This document shows positions 1 to 5,872 of a stretch of 8,296 nucleotides of DNA, in pieces (within the stretch, counting starts at the first letter, position 1; the number at the start of each line of letters is the position of its first letter). The DNA is from Actinomycetota bacterium (lineage in GTDB: Bacteria; Actinomycetota; Actinomycetes; Nanopelagicales; Nanopelagicaceae). The translations under genes were made by a program, and so were the position numbers. The notes below the pieces were generated by a model, which saw nothing but the letters and a program-made list of their open reading frames with translations, made no database searches and was not told the origin of the DNA. Where the stretch lies: positions 1 to 8,296 of the forward strand of contig CANKCX010000022.1 in NCBI GenBank assembly GCA_947480375.1, written 5' to 3'.

Positions 1-558
1 GCCGCTTATTACGTTGCACGTAATCGATTCAAGGGGCGCTCAGCATTCTTATTGCTTGTACTTGCAACCCAGATGTTTTCACCAACCGCTTTGATCATCG
101 GTATTTTCCGTGAAGTTAAATTCTTCGGTCTTTTAGATACTTGGCCAGCGCTGATTGTTGTTAATGCTGGATTCAACCTGGCCTTTGCAGTTTGGCTGCT
201 CTCTGGTTTCTTTGCCAGCGTTCCAGTTGAAATCGAGGAAGCTGCAATGGTGGATGGTTGCACCAGATTCCAGGCACTTCGCCGAATTGTTCTACCCGTA
301 ACTCTGCCCGGCCTTGTGACCGCGGTTATCTTTACATTTGTTGCAACTTGGAATGAATTCACTGTGGCACTTACCGTTATGAGCTCGCCGGCACGTCAGC
401 CAATTTCGACAGGTATTACAACATTCGTAGGGCAATATGACGTTGCATGGGAATATTTATTCACAACAACTGCGATCGCAATTATTCCGGTTGTAATTCT
501 CTTCATCAGTATTGAAAAATACTTGGTGGGTGGATTAACAGCAGGCAGCGTTAAGTAA
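1..558 (+). CDS. Carbohydrate ABC transporter permease, MalG-type (3' part only)
   Basis: Inner-membrane permease subunit of a sugar-importing ABC transporter. The reading frame is already open at base 1, so the N-terminus lies outside the window; 185 residues are visible. Hydrophobic segments lie around visible residues 14-35, 48-70, 101-125 and 155-171. The cytoplasmic EAA loop that docks on the ATPase is clear: EEAAMVDG at residues 79-86, followed by I96, L98 and P99. The C-terminus reads VGGLTAGSVK, the usual ending of MalG-like (CUT1) permeases, so the 3' end is intact. The next gene starts 7 bp downstream on the same strand, suggesting one transcript. The substrate cannot be read from the sequence. 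The neighbouring GlcNAc genes make an amino sugar or chito-oligosaccharide plausible, but this is inference. The binding protein, partner permease and ATPase are not in the window. Confidence 0.93.
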   Translation, partial: AAYYVARNRFKGRSAFLLLVLATQMFSPTALIIGIFREVKFFGLLDTWPALIVVNAGFNLAFAVWLLSGFFASVPVEIEEAAMVDGCTRFQALRRIVLPVTLPGLVTAVIFTFVATWNEFTVALTVMSSPARQPISTGITTFVGQYDVAWEYLFTTTAIAIIPVVILFISIEKYLVGGLTAGSVK

Positions 559-565
559 GTTAACG

Positions 566-1759
566 ATGCGCGCCAACGCGTTTACCTTTCCATATACGTT
601 TTTCAGAGAAGGCGCTGAACAGGTACTTGCCGAGCTTGCGAATTCAGGTTTTACCGGCATAAATCTGGCACTTAATTATCATGGTTCTCGGGATTTTCTC
701 TTGCGCCAAGGTCCACAACTTGAATACTTGGCAGATGGTTTTCATTATTACCTGCCAGATGAAAATAAATATGCCCTTGATTCGATAAAGCCCGCAGCCG
801 CCGATCATTTACTAGATAACAAGATGCTTGAAGGCGTTATGGCCGCAGCAAAGAGCGTTGGCATGGAGATAAATGCCTGGGCCGTTTTCATGCATAACTC
901 TGGCGTAGGGGTCATCGAACCAAGTGCATGTGTAGAGAACGCTTTGGATAATCGCTTCTTATCCGAACTCTGTCCATCAAATCCACGCGTTGCTAAATAT
1001 GCATATGGCTTAGTTGCTGATTTAAGTTCGCGCGGAATTACATCAATTGCTATGGAATCTATGCACTGGCATGGGGCAAGACATGGCGAACACCACGAAC
1101 GATTCTTTATGGAGCTAAGTGCGACAACTGAATTCTTGATTTCACTCTGCTTCTGCAAATCATGTATCGCGAATTTTGATGCAACCGGCGCAGATGGCGC
1201 AGCCCTTAAAGCGAAGGTGGCATCTGCACTTCAACCATTCTTGACCGATAAAGATCCTTGGTTAGGTGCCGAAGTTACTAAGGCTGGTTTGGCAAAAATT
1301 TTGGGCGATGACATCCTGAAATATTTAAGTGTGCGTGAAGCGACTCTTGCCGACGTATATGCAGAAATATTTAGAATTGCATCGGCGGCTGGTGTGCAAG
1401 TTTCATATGTTGATCAGTCAACTCTCTTGGATATGAATACAACTAATCCCCTAGATTTAAGTTGGTTAGTTGGTATCGACCCAGAACTTATTAAGAAGAG
1501 CCTTACCGCTTTCGAACCACTGGTTTATCGAAAGAGCGCCGATGAAGTAGCTGCGATTTTTAAACATTATAAAGAGCGCTTAGATATGCGGCTGAAGCCA
1601 ATCTTGCGCCCAACATTTCCGGATAACACTGATGAGCAAACTTTGAAAGAGAAGGTCGCGGCTTTAACCAAATTAGGTGCTACAGATATTGATTTCTACC
1701 TACTTGATACCTGGCGGCCACGCGATTTAACTTGGGTTGCAAACGCTTTAGCTAATTAG
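566..1759 (+). CDS. Uncharacterised TIM-barrel (glycoside-hydrolase-like) protein with a Cys/His-rich core
   Basis: A 397-residue protein with no signal peptide or membrane segment, hence probably cytoplasmic. The N-terminus (FREGAEQVLAELANSGFTGINLAL, residues 13-36) and the rhythm of hydrophobic strands (100-109, 145-163, 276-283, 374-380) look like a (beta/alpha)8 barrel resembling glycoside-hydrolase-like domains. Marked features are LCPSNP at 135-140, ESMHWHG at 164-170, a histidine run (H173, H176, H177) and CFCKSC (C195, C197, C200). I recall similar actinobacterial proteins, annotated only as hypothetical or alanine-rich, that share the ESxH, HGxHHE and LCFCxxC blocks. I know of no assigned reaction. 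E164 and the histidines are candidate catalytic or metal-binding residues, and the cysteines could bind zinc. The start at 566 follows the permease stop by 7 bp without a clear Shine-Dalgarno sequence; the next in-frame Met is at residue 87, so this start is favoured. The 3' end overlaps the convergent deacylase gene by 8 bp. A role in processing the transported sugar is inferred from position only. Confidence 0.8.
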   Translation: MRANAFTFPYTFFREGAEQVLAELANSGFTGINLALNYHGSRDFLLRQGPQLEYLADGFHYYLPDENKYALDSIKPAAADHLLDNKMLEGVMAAAKSVGMEINAWAVFMHNSGVGVIEPSACVENALDNRFLSELCPSNPRVAKYAYGLVADLSSRGITSIAMESMHWHGARHGEHHERFFMELSATTEFLISLCFCKSCIANFDATGADGAALKAKVASALQPFLTDKDPWLGAEVTKAGLAKILGDDILKYLSVREATLADVYAEIFRIASAAGVQVSYVDQSTLLDMNTTNPLDLSWLVGIDPELIKKSLTAFEPLVYRKSADEVAAIFKHYKERLDMRLKPILRPTFPDNTDEQTLKEKVAALTKLGATDIDFYLLDTWRPRDLTWVANALAN

Positions 1760-1761
1760 CT
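1750..1761. repeat. 12-bp perfect palindrome holding both convergent stop codons
   Basis: AGCTAATTAGCT is its own reverse complement. Both convergent genes use it as their last codons, reading GCT AAT TAG on each strand, so both proteins end in Ala-Asn. No run of T follows on either strand, so it does not look like an intrinsic terminator by itself. A short stem with an AAUU loop is possible in either RNA. Confidence 0.85.
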
Positions 1762-3353
1762 CTTCCTCTAACTGAACGGCCAGGCAATTCACTTGTGCGC
1801 TTGCCACCATCTAAAGTTTTAATTCCGCTAATCCAAACACTTTCAAAACCAGCTGCTGGCAATCTTGGTTCTTCATAAGTTGCACGATCTTTAACAGTTG
1901 CCGCATCAAAAAGGGTTAGGTCTGCGATAAAACCAGGACGAATTAAACCGCGATCTTTAAGTGAGAGGCGCTTTGCAGGGCGACCAGTCATGCGATTAAT
2001 TGCGCCTTCCATTGTAAGAATTTTCTCTTCGCGGGCATACACACCAAGGTATCGTGCAAAGGTTCCGTAGCCACGTGGATGCGGACGATTTCCGGTCAAG
2101 ATGCCATCGGTACCAACCATATGTTTTGAATGTTGCATGATTGCGCGAACATTTGGTTCGTATCCCGAATGCAGGATGCAAGAAATTTTGAAATCTTCGT
2201 CAACGATTAAATCAAGATAGAACTCGACTGGCTCTTTGCCTTGCGCCTTTGCGGCTTCAATCAAGTAAACCCCAACATATTTCTCATTATGTTTTTGAGT
2301 TACACCGGCAATAACTATGCAAGACCAATTTACAACGCCACCTTGATTGCCATCGGATCCTGTGACATTTAGATTATTAATAATCTTTAAGCGATTCTGC
2401 GGATCAATAATTCGTGATCGCATCGCCTCTTTGCTGCCAGCTTGGCACCATGATGGAAGCAGCGCATGCAAGTAAGTAGAACCTGCTAAGTATGGATATG
2501 TATCCAAAGTTACATCGATGCCATCAGCTTCGGCCTTTGCTAATTTTTCAAATAGTAAATCAGTCTTGTCGTGAAACTTAGGGGCGCTCATGTGGCAGTG
2601 CGTAAGGTTTAGCGCGCACTTTGAAGAACGGCTTATTTCAATACATTCATCAACTGCATCGAGAAAATCTGCACCGTAATTTCGGTGATGTGGTGAATAG
2701 AAACCGCCATATTTTGCGACTACAGATGCAAGTTTTGAAATCTCTTCATTGCTGGCATACATCGCTGGAACATAGGTCAGGCCACCAGACATTCCGACTG
2801 CTCCTTGGCGCATACCTTCATCTACTAAAGCGAGTTGGTGTTTCAATTGATCAGGATTTGCATCGCCTGGTTCATTTCCGCAGGCCAACATTCGAACATT
2901 GCCATGTGGAATTAGATAAGCAACATTGACTGCAGCACCGCGATCAACGACATTTAAATAATCTCCGACTGATCTAAATTTCCAATCGATACCTGCAGGA
3001 TCTGCGTTCCAGCCAAATAATTGATCGCGCAAGATTGCAAGAGTTGTGTCATCAGATGGCACATAACTCAAGCCATCTTGGCCTACAACTTCAAGGGTTA
3101 CGCCTTGCGTAACTTTGGCTAAATGTTCGTGATCTGAAATAACTGCAAGATCAGAGTGAGCATGCATATCGATAAAGCCTGGGCTCAGAGTAAGGTCTGT
3201 AGCATCAACAATCTTGCCGCGTTCATTTCCCTTAATAACTTTGCCGACTTCAGCAATCTTTCCCTCGACAACAATTACATCGTTTTTAACACCCGCAGAA
3301 CCAGAGCCATCAATAATTGTGGCACCACGAACTGTAAAAGTGTTATCGGCCAT
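1752..3353 (-). CDS. N-acyl-D-amino-acid deacylase (D-aminoacylase family amidohydrolase)
   Basis: Zinc amidohydrolase that removes the acyl group from N-acyl-D-amino acids, giving a D-amino acid and a carboxylate; probably cytoplasmic. It has 533 residues, close to or slightly longer than the usual family length. An N-terminal beta-sandwich part (1-58) leads into PGFIDMHAHSD (58-68) with metal ligands H64 and H66. Further motifs are VVGQDGLSY (89-97), PHHRNYG (221-227), THCHMS (251-256), VGTDG (413-417; D416 matches the catalytic Asp) and HPRGYGTFARYLG (425-437). The C-terminal block GLIRPGFIADLTLFD (469-483) closes the small domain. The ligand Cys found in the GNCG motif of characterised D-aminoacylases is Asp93 here. 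The gene starts with ATG 2 bp after the dehydrogenase stop, as last gene of a four-gene minus-strand operon. The context (D-amino-acid dehydratase plus RidA) fits release of a D-amino acid. N-acetyl-D-glucosaminate is a possible substrate, by inference only. Confidence 0.88.
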   Translation of the reverse strand: MADNTFTVRGATIIDGSGSAGVKNDVIVVEGKIAEVGKVIKGNERGKIVDATDLTLSPGFIDMHAHSDLAVISDHEHLAKVTQGVTLEVVGQDGLSYVPSDDTTLAILRDQLFGWNADPAGIDWKFRSVGDYLNVVDRGAAVNVAYLIPHGNVRMLACGNEPGDANPDQLKHQLALVDEGMRQGAVGMSGGLTYVPAMYASNEEISKLASVVAKYGGFYSPHHRNYGADFLDAVDECIEISRSSKCALNLTHCHMSAPKFHDKTDLLFEKLAKAEADGIDVTLDTYPYLAGSTYLHALLPSWCQAGSKEAMRSRIIDPQNRLKIINNLNVTGSDGNQGGVVNWSCIVIAGVTQKHNEKYVGVYLIEAAKAQGKEPVEFYLDLIVDEDFKISCILHSGYEPNVRAIMQHSKHMVGTDGILTGNRPHPRGYGTFARYLGVYAREEKILTMEGAINRMTGRPAKRLSLKDRGLIRPGFIADLTLFDAATVKDRATYEEPRLPAAGFESVWISGIKTLDGGKRTSELPGRSVRGRAN

Positions 3354-3355
3354 TT

Positions 3356-4159
3356 TTAATCAGAACCTTCAACCAGTGGATACATCGGTGAATAGCCCGC
3401 AAGTAATCCGCCATCAACAACGAATTCGGTTCCGGTCATCCAAGCAGATTGATCAGATGCTAAGAATAGAACTGCTGCTGCAATATCTGAAGGCTTACCA
3501 ACGCGACGAAGTGGATACCATGTCTTTAACTTCTCGAAAATTTGTGGGTTGCGATCAATGCGCTCTTGCCAAGCATCAGTTGCAACTGTGCCCGGAACCA
3601 AAGTATTGCAACGAACGCCATCTGGGCCATATCGCACTGCAACTGTTCTTGTAAGTGCATGAACTGCAGCTTTTGAAGCGGAGTAAGCATCGCTTCCAAT
3701 CATCATCTTGGAATTAACAGTTCCGACATTGATTATGCTTCCGAAACCATTCTTGATCATGTCCGGCAATAAGGTGCGGATACATAGAAAGGGTGCGGTT
3801 GTATTCACTTTTAGCGTCTGATTCCAAATTTCTAGTGAAGTATCAAGCAGATCACTTGGATCATGGAACATCGCGTTATTTACTAATACTTCGATTTTTC
3901 CGAACTTCTTAGTTACTTGCGCAAAAGTAGAAATAACTGCTGCTTCATCACATAGATCTACCTGATACCCAGTGACATCGCCGCCGGTCTTACTTATAAG
4001 CGCAACGGTGTCATCTAAGTTCTTCTGATCTAATTCCAGGATTGCAACTTTCATCTTTGCAGCAGCTGCTGCGGTAGCCATTTCTCGGCCAATGCCACGG
4101 CCGCCACCAGTAATTACGATGGTGCGACCGGCAAGTTCTGCTGCAAATTGATAAGTCAT
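3356..4159 (-). CDS. Short-chain dehydrogenase/reductase (classical SDR)
   Basis: NAD(P)-dependent oxidoreductase of 267 residues, typical classical-SDR length. Numbered from the chosen start, it shows the cofactor loop TGGGRGIG (17-24), NNA (94-96), structural N119, the active-site pair Y159 and K163 in YSASK, and PG (189-190) followed by the C-terminal MTGTEFVVDGG (241-251). Acidic residues after the second strand (LELD, 41-44) favour NAD over NADP. The usual catalytic Ser about 13 residues before the Tyr is not present at that position; the segment reads VGTVNS, so T147 or S150 would have to serve. I chose ATG at 4159, one base after the ridA stop, because the Rossmann fold then starts as usual. 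An upstream ATG at 4189 would add ten residues and overlap ridA by 29 bp; neither has a strong ribosome site. The substrate is unknown; oxidation of a sugar or reduction of a 2-keto product of the operon are both possible. Confidence 0.88.
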   Translation of the reverse strand: MTYQFAAELAGRTIVITGGGRGIGREMATAAAAAKMKVAILELDQKNLDDTVALISKTGGDVTGYQVDLCDEAAVISTFAQVTKKFGKIEVLVNNAMFHDPSDLLDTSLEIWNQTLKVNTTAPFLCIRTLLPDMIKNGFGSIINVGTVNSKMMIGSDAYSASKAAVHALTRTVAVRYGPDGVRCNTLVPGTVATDAWQERIDRNPQIFEKLKTWYPLRRVGKPSDIAAAVLFLASDQSAWMTGTEFVVDGGLLAGYSPMYPLVEGSD

Positions 4160-4160
4160 T

Positions 4161-4547
4161 TTAAAGTGCAACCACGAAATCGATTTCAACCAAGATGTTG
4201 ATTAGATCTGAACCAACAGTTGTACGAACTGGGAATGGTGCAGTTAGAAATTCACGGTAAACCTTGTCGTATTCTGCAAAATCAGCAACGCAATTTTGAA
4301 GATGCGCTGTTGTCTTAACTACTTGGCTGAAATCAGCGCCAACTTCATCAAGAATTGCCTTTAGGTTTATAAGAGTCTGACGGGTTTGTGGACCAACACC
4401 GCCTTCAACAATTTTGCCGGTAGCTGGATCAACTGGACCCATTCCGCAGGTATATAGAAAACCATTTGCAATAACACCGTGTGAATATGAACCACCTGGT
4501 GCTGGTGCGCCTTTTGCAGTTACGTGCTTGATTGTTGAGTTAGTCAT
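4161..4547 (-). CDS. RidA family reactive enamine/imine deaminase
   Basis: A 128-residue protein of the YjgF/YER057c/UK114 family, which hydrolyses enamine/imine intermediates released by PLP enzymes to the keto acid and ammonia. Recognisable blocks are APAPGGSYSHG (14-24; E. coli APAAIGPYVQG), the GMGPVDPATG turn (35-44), VKTTAHL (77-83), PVRTTVG (106-112) and LVEID (119-123). The Arg that binds the substrate carboxylate (Arg105 in E. coli) corresponds to R108, and the Glu near the C-terminus (Glu120) to E121, so the protein looks catalytically competent. The start is fixed by a strong Shine-Dalgarno AGGAAAGG. It sits 43 bp after the D-amino-acid dehydratase gene and 1 bp before the dehydrogenase gene. 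This placement strongly suggests that it cleans up the aminoacrylate-type product of the adjacent PLP enzyme. Confidence 0.93.
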   Translation of the reverse strand: MTNSTIKHVTAKGAPAPGGSYSHGVIANGFLYTCGMGPVDPATGKIVEGGVGPQTRQTLINLKAILDEVGADFSQVVKTTAHLQNCVADFAEYDKVYREFLTAPFPVRTTVGSDLINILVEIDFVVAL

Positions 4548-4552
4548 TATGA

Positions 4553-4560
4553 CCTTTCCT
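4553..4560 (-). promoter_or_regulatory. Strong Shine-Dalgarno sequence for ridA
   Basis: On the minus strand, AGGAAAGG lies five bases upstream of the ATG at 4547. It is the clearest ribosome binding site in the window, and it fixes the ridA start. The other minus-strand genes have weak or no visible sites. Confidence 0.8.
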
Positions 4561-4565
4561 GTCGT

Positions 4566-4571
4566 CTTATA
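4566..4571 (-). promoter_or_regulatory. Possible internal -10 element ahead of ridA
   Basis: On the minus strand the 43-bp gap between the dehydratase gene and ridA contains TATAAG, close to the consensus TATAAT. A transcript starting about 7 bases downstream would carry the ridA Shine-Dalgarno. No convincing -35 element is seen, so this may be chance in AT-rich DNA. Confidence 0.25.
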
Positions 4572-4590
4572 TCTCTAGTTTGGAAGTGGG

Positions 4591-5820
4591 TTAAAAAAAG
4601 GTATGAACCAAATCTATTACATCGTAATCATCATTAACTAATGGCAGCAGGCGCCATTTATCAAAGTTGGTGCATGGGTGAGATATTCCGCAGCCGACAA
4701 TATCTCCGACTTCAACCGATCCCGGAGTTATCTTCATAAATGCATGCTGGTCATTTAACTTCTCGATTTTGGCCACAAATGGTCTGGCTTTGCCAGTGAA
4801 TTTTGAGATCGGAAGTGGTTCATCTAAATCATTTCCGGCATCGCGCTTTCCGAAGTTAAGGATGGCTAAATCTGGTTCAGGGATGCTCAAAACCCGTGCC
4901 CAAAGTTCTAGCGCTGGGTAAAAGCGCTGCGCATCGGGTGCCCCCATGAATGGATATAAATCTTCGTAATGAACATGGTCGTGACTTACATATCCACCAC
5001 TTCGCAAAATGCGATGGGCATCGCCTTCATACTTAGCAAACTCTTCGGCTACATAATCGAAGAATGAACTTCCGCCGGCTGAAATAATTATTTTATCTTC
5101 GCGAATATATGGCGCTGTAATTCTTGCCGCTGCAACTATGTGCCGCAGAAATACACGTAACTTTTCGATACCCTCGCCAGCGCGATCACCGCCGGGAACT
5201 GCACCTTCGAAACCTGAAACTCCGCGAACAAAGATTCGCTTATCTTCGGCAATCTTGGCCAGAATAGTTTTAAGTAATTCTAAATCGCGAATACCTGCTC
5301 GCCCACCAACGGCACCGATTTCCATAAAAACATTTAGTTTGGCATTGGCAGTATTTTCAATCGCTTTCTGGGCAATTTCTAAACCGGCAATAGAATCAAT
5401 ATAGAAAATTATGTCGCCACTACCGCTGCCATTTATTCTGGAAATTTCAGCTATTGATGTTGGCTCCATAACTTCATTGCCAATAATCAACCTGGTGAAA
5501 CCCGAGTTAAGCATGATTGAAGCTTGGTTAAAGTTTGCAACCGTAAGGCCCCAAGCACCGGCATCAATCTGTCGCTTCGCAATTTGCGGTGACATCGGAG
5601 TCTTAACATGTGGGGCTAATTCAAAGCCAAGAGATTTGCAGTAATCGGCCATCCGCTTGATGTTGTGATCAAGTGCGCTATCGCGAAGAACCATGATTGG
5701 AAATTGGAAACCAGCAGTGAACAAATTTGGCTTAGTCGCTAGAAAATCGCGGATGCTCTTGCCTTGGGCCGCGATTGGCATTCCCTTGTGGAATATCGAG
5801 ATGGAATCTGCTTGAAGCAC
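4591..5820 (-). CDS. PLP-dependent D-amino-acid dehydratase/deaminase (DSD1 / D-threonine aldolase family)
   Basis: Fold-type III PLP enzyme of 409 residues with an alanine-racemase-like N-terminal barrel and a C-terminal metal-binding domain. The PLP lysine is K73 in APHVKTPMSPQ (69-79). RQIDAGAWGLTVA (83-95) and the phosphate-binding SAGGSS (247-252) are typical of the family. The C-terminal metal site reads ISHPCTNFDKW (379-389) with H381 and C383, and H359 lies in DQHAF. A His-x-Cys site matches zinc-dependent D-serine dehydratases; D-threonine aldolases carry His-x-Asp. I therefore favour dehydration/deamination of a D-3-hydroxyamino acid over aldol cleavage. It is the first gene of the minus-strand operon, and the RidA gene follows directly, which agrees with an enamine-releasing enzyme. 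The start is GTG at 5820, just after an in-frame stop at 5830-5832. ATG at 5781 (residue 14) is an alternative. Candidate substrates are D-serine, D-threonine or D-glucosaminate; the sequence does not decide. Confidence 0.85.
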   Translation of the reverse strand: MLQADSISIFHKGMPIAAQGKSIRDFLATKPNLFTAGFQFPIMVLRDSALDHNIKRMADYCKSLGFELAPHVKTPMSPQIAKRQIDAGAWGLTVANFNQASIMLNSGFTRLIIGNEVMEPTSIAEISRINGSGSGDIIFYIDSIAGLEIAQKAIENTANAKLNVFMEIGAVGGRAGIRDLELLKTILAKIAEDKRIFVRGVSGFEGAVPGGDRAGEGIEKLRVFLRHIVAAARITAPYIREDKIIISAGGSSFFDYVAEEFAKYEGDAHRILRSGGYVSHDHVHYEDLYPFMGAPDAQRFYPALELWARVLSIPEPDLAILNFGKRDAGNDLDEPLPISKFTGKARPFVAKIEKLNDQHAFMKITPGSVEVGDIVGCGISHPCTNFDKWRLLPLVNDDYDVIDLVHTFF

Positions 5821-5872
5821 GTGCTCACGCTACCAAGTACTGAGGCTGTGCGCTAGGAAAGTTTTCACTTTC
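5821..5872. promoter_or_regulatory. Divergent promoter/operator region between the two operons
   Basis: This 52-bp gap is the only place for promoters of both divergent operons. On the minus strand, TAGCGT (5832-5827) lies six bases before the GTG start, the spacing expected of a -10 box for a leaderless mRNA; there is no clear -35. On the plus strand TAGGAA (5854-5859) could be a -10 or, with AGGAAAG (5855-5861), a rather distant ribosome site. Two near-direct repeats, GCTCACGCTA (5823-5832) and GCTGTGCGCTA (5845-5855), are spaced about two helical turns apart and could bind a regulator. None of these assignments is firm, but that the region is regulatory is likely from layout. Confidence 0.55.
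5857..5872 (+). repeat. Inverted repeat (possible hairpin or operator) directly before the SIS gene start
   Basis: GAAAGT (5857-5862) and ACTTTC (5867-5872) are perfect inverted repeats around a four-base TTTC loop, ending at the base before the ATG at 5873. The left arm contains most of the only Shine-Dalgarno-like sequence of the gene. TTTTC (5862-5866) can alternatively pair with GAAAA at 5877-5881 inside the coding sequence. Confidence 0.6.

Noticed and set aside
9..362. Antisense open frame of 117 codons opposite the permease
   Set aside because: It lies wholly inside a well-supported permease frame and has low-complexity, Ser/Thr/Arg-rich composition typical of a shadow frame.
805..1158. 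Antisense open frame of 117 codons opposite the barrel protein
   Set aside because: The plus-strand frame carries conserved-looking motifs over this interval; the antisense translation shows no recognisable domain.
2621..2929. Plus-strand open frame of 102 codons inside the deacylase gene
   Set aside because: His/Leu/Arg-rich shadow translation with no domain; the deacylase motifs run through the same bases.
3214..3654. Plus-strand open frame of 146 codons across the deacylase/SDR junction
   Set aside because: It spans two real minus-strand genes and shows no family signature.
4160..4189. Longer N-terminus for the SDR from ATG 4189
   Set aside because: It adds ten residues before the fold, overlaps ridA by 29 bp, and has no better ribosome site; ATG at 4159 gives a normal SDR N-terminus and tight spacing.
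5821..5872. DasR-type GlcNAc operator in the divergent region
   Set aside because: No sequence resembling the ACTGGTCTAGACCAGT-like consensus is present; the palindrome found there is of a different kind.
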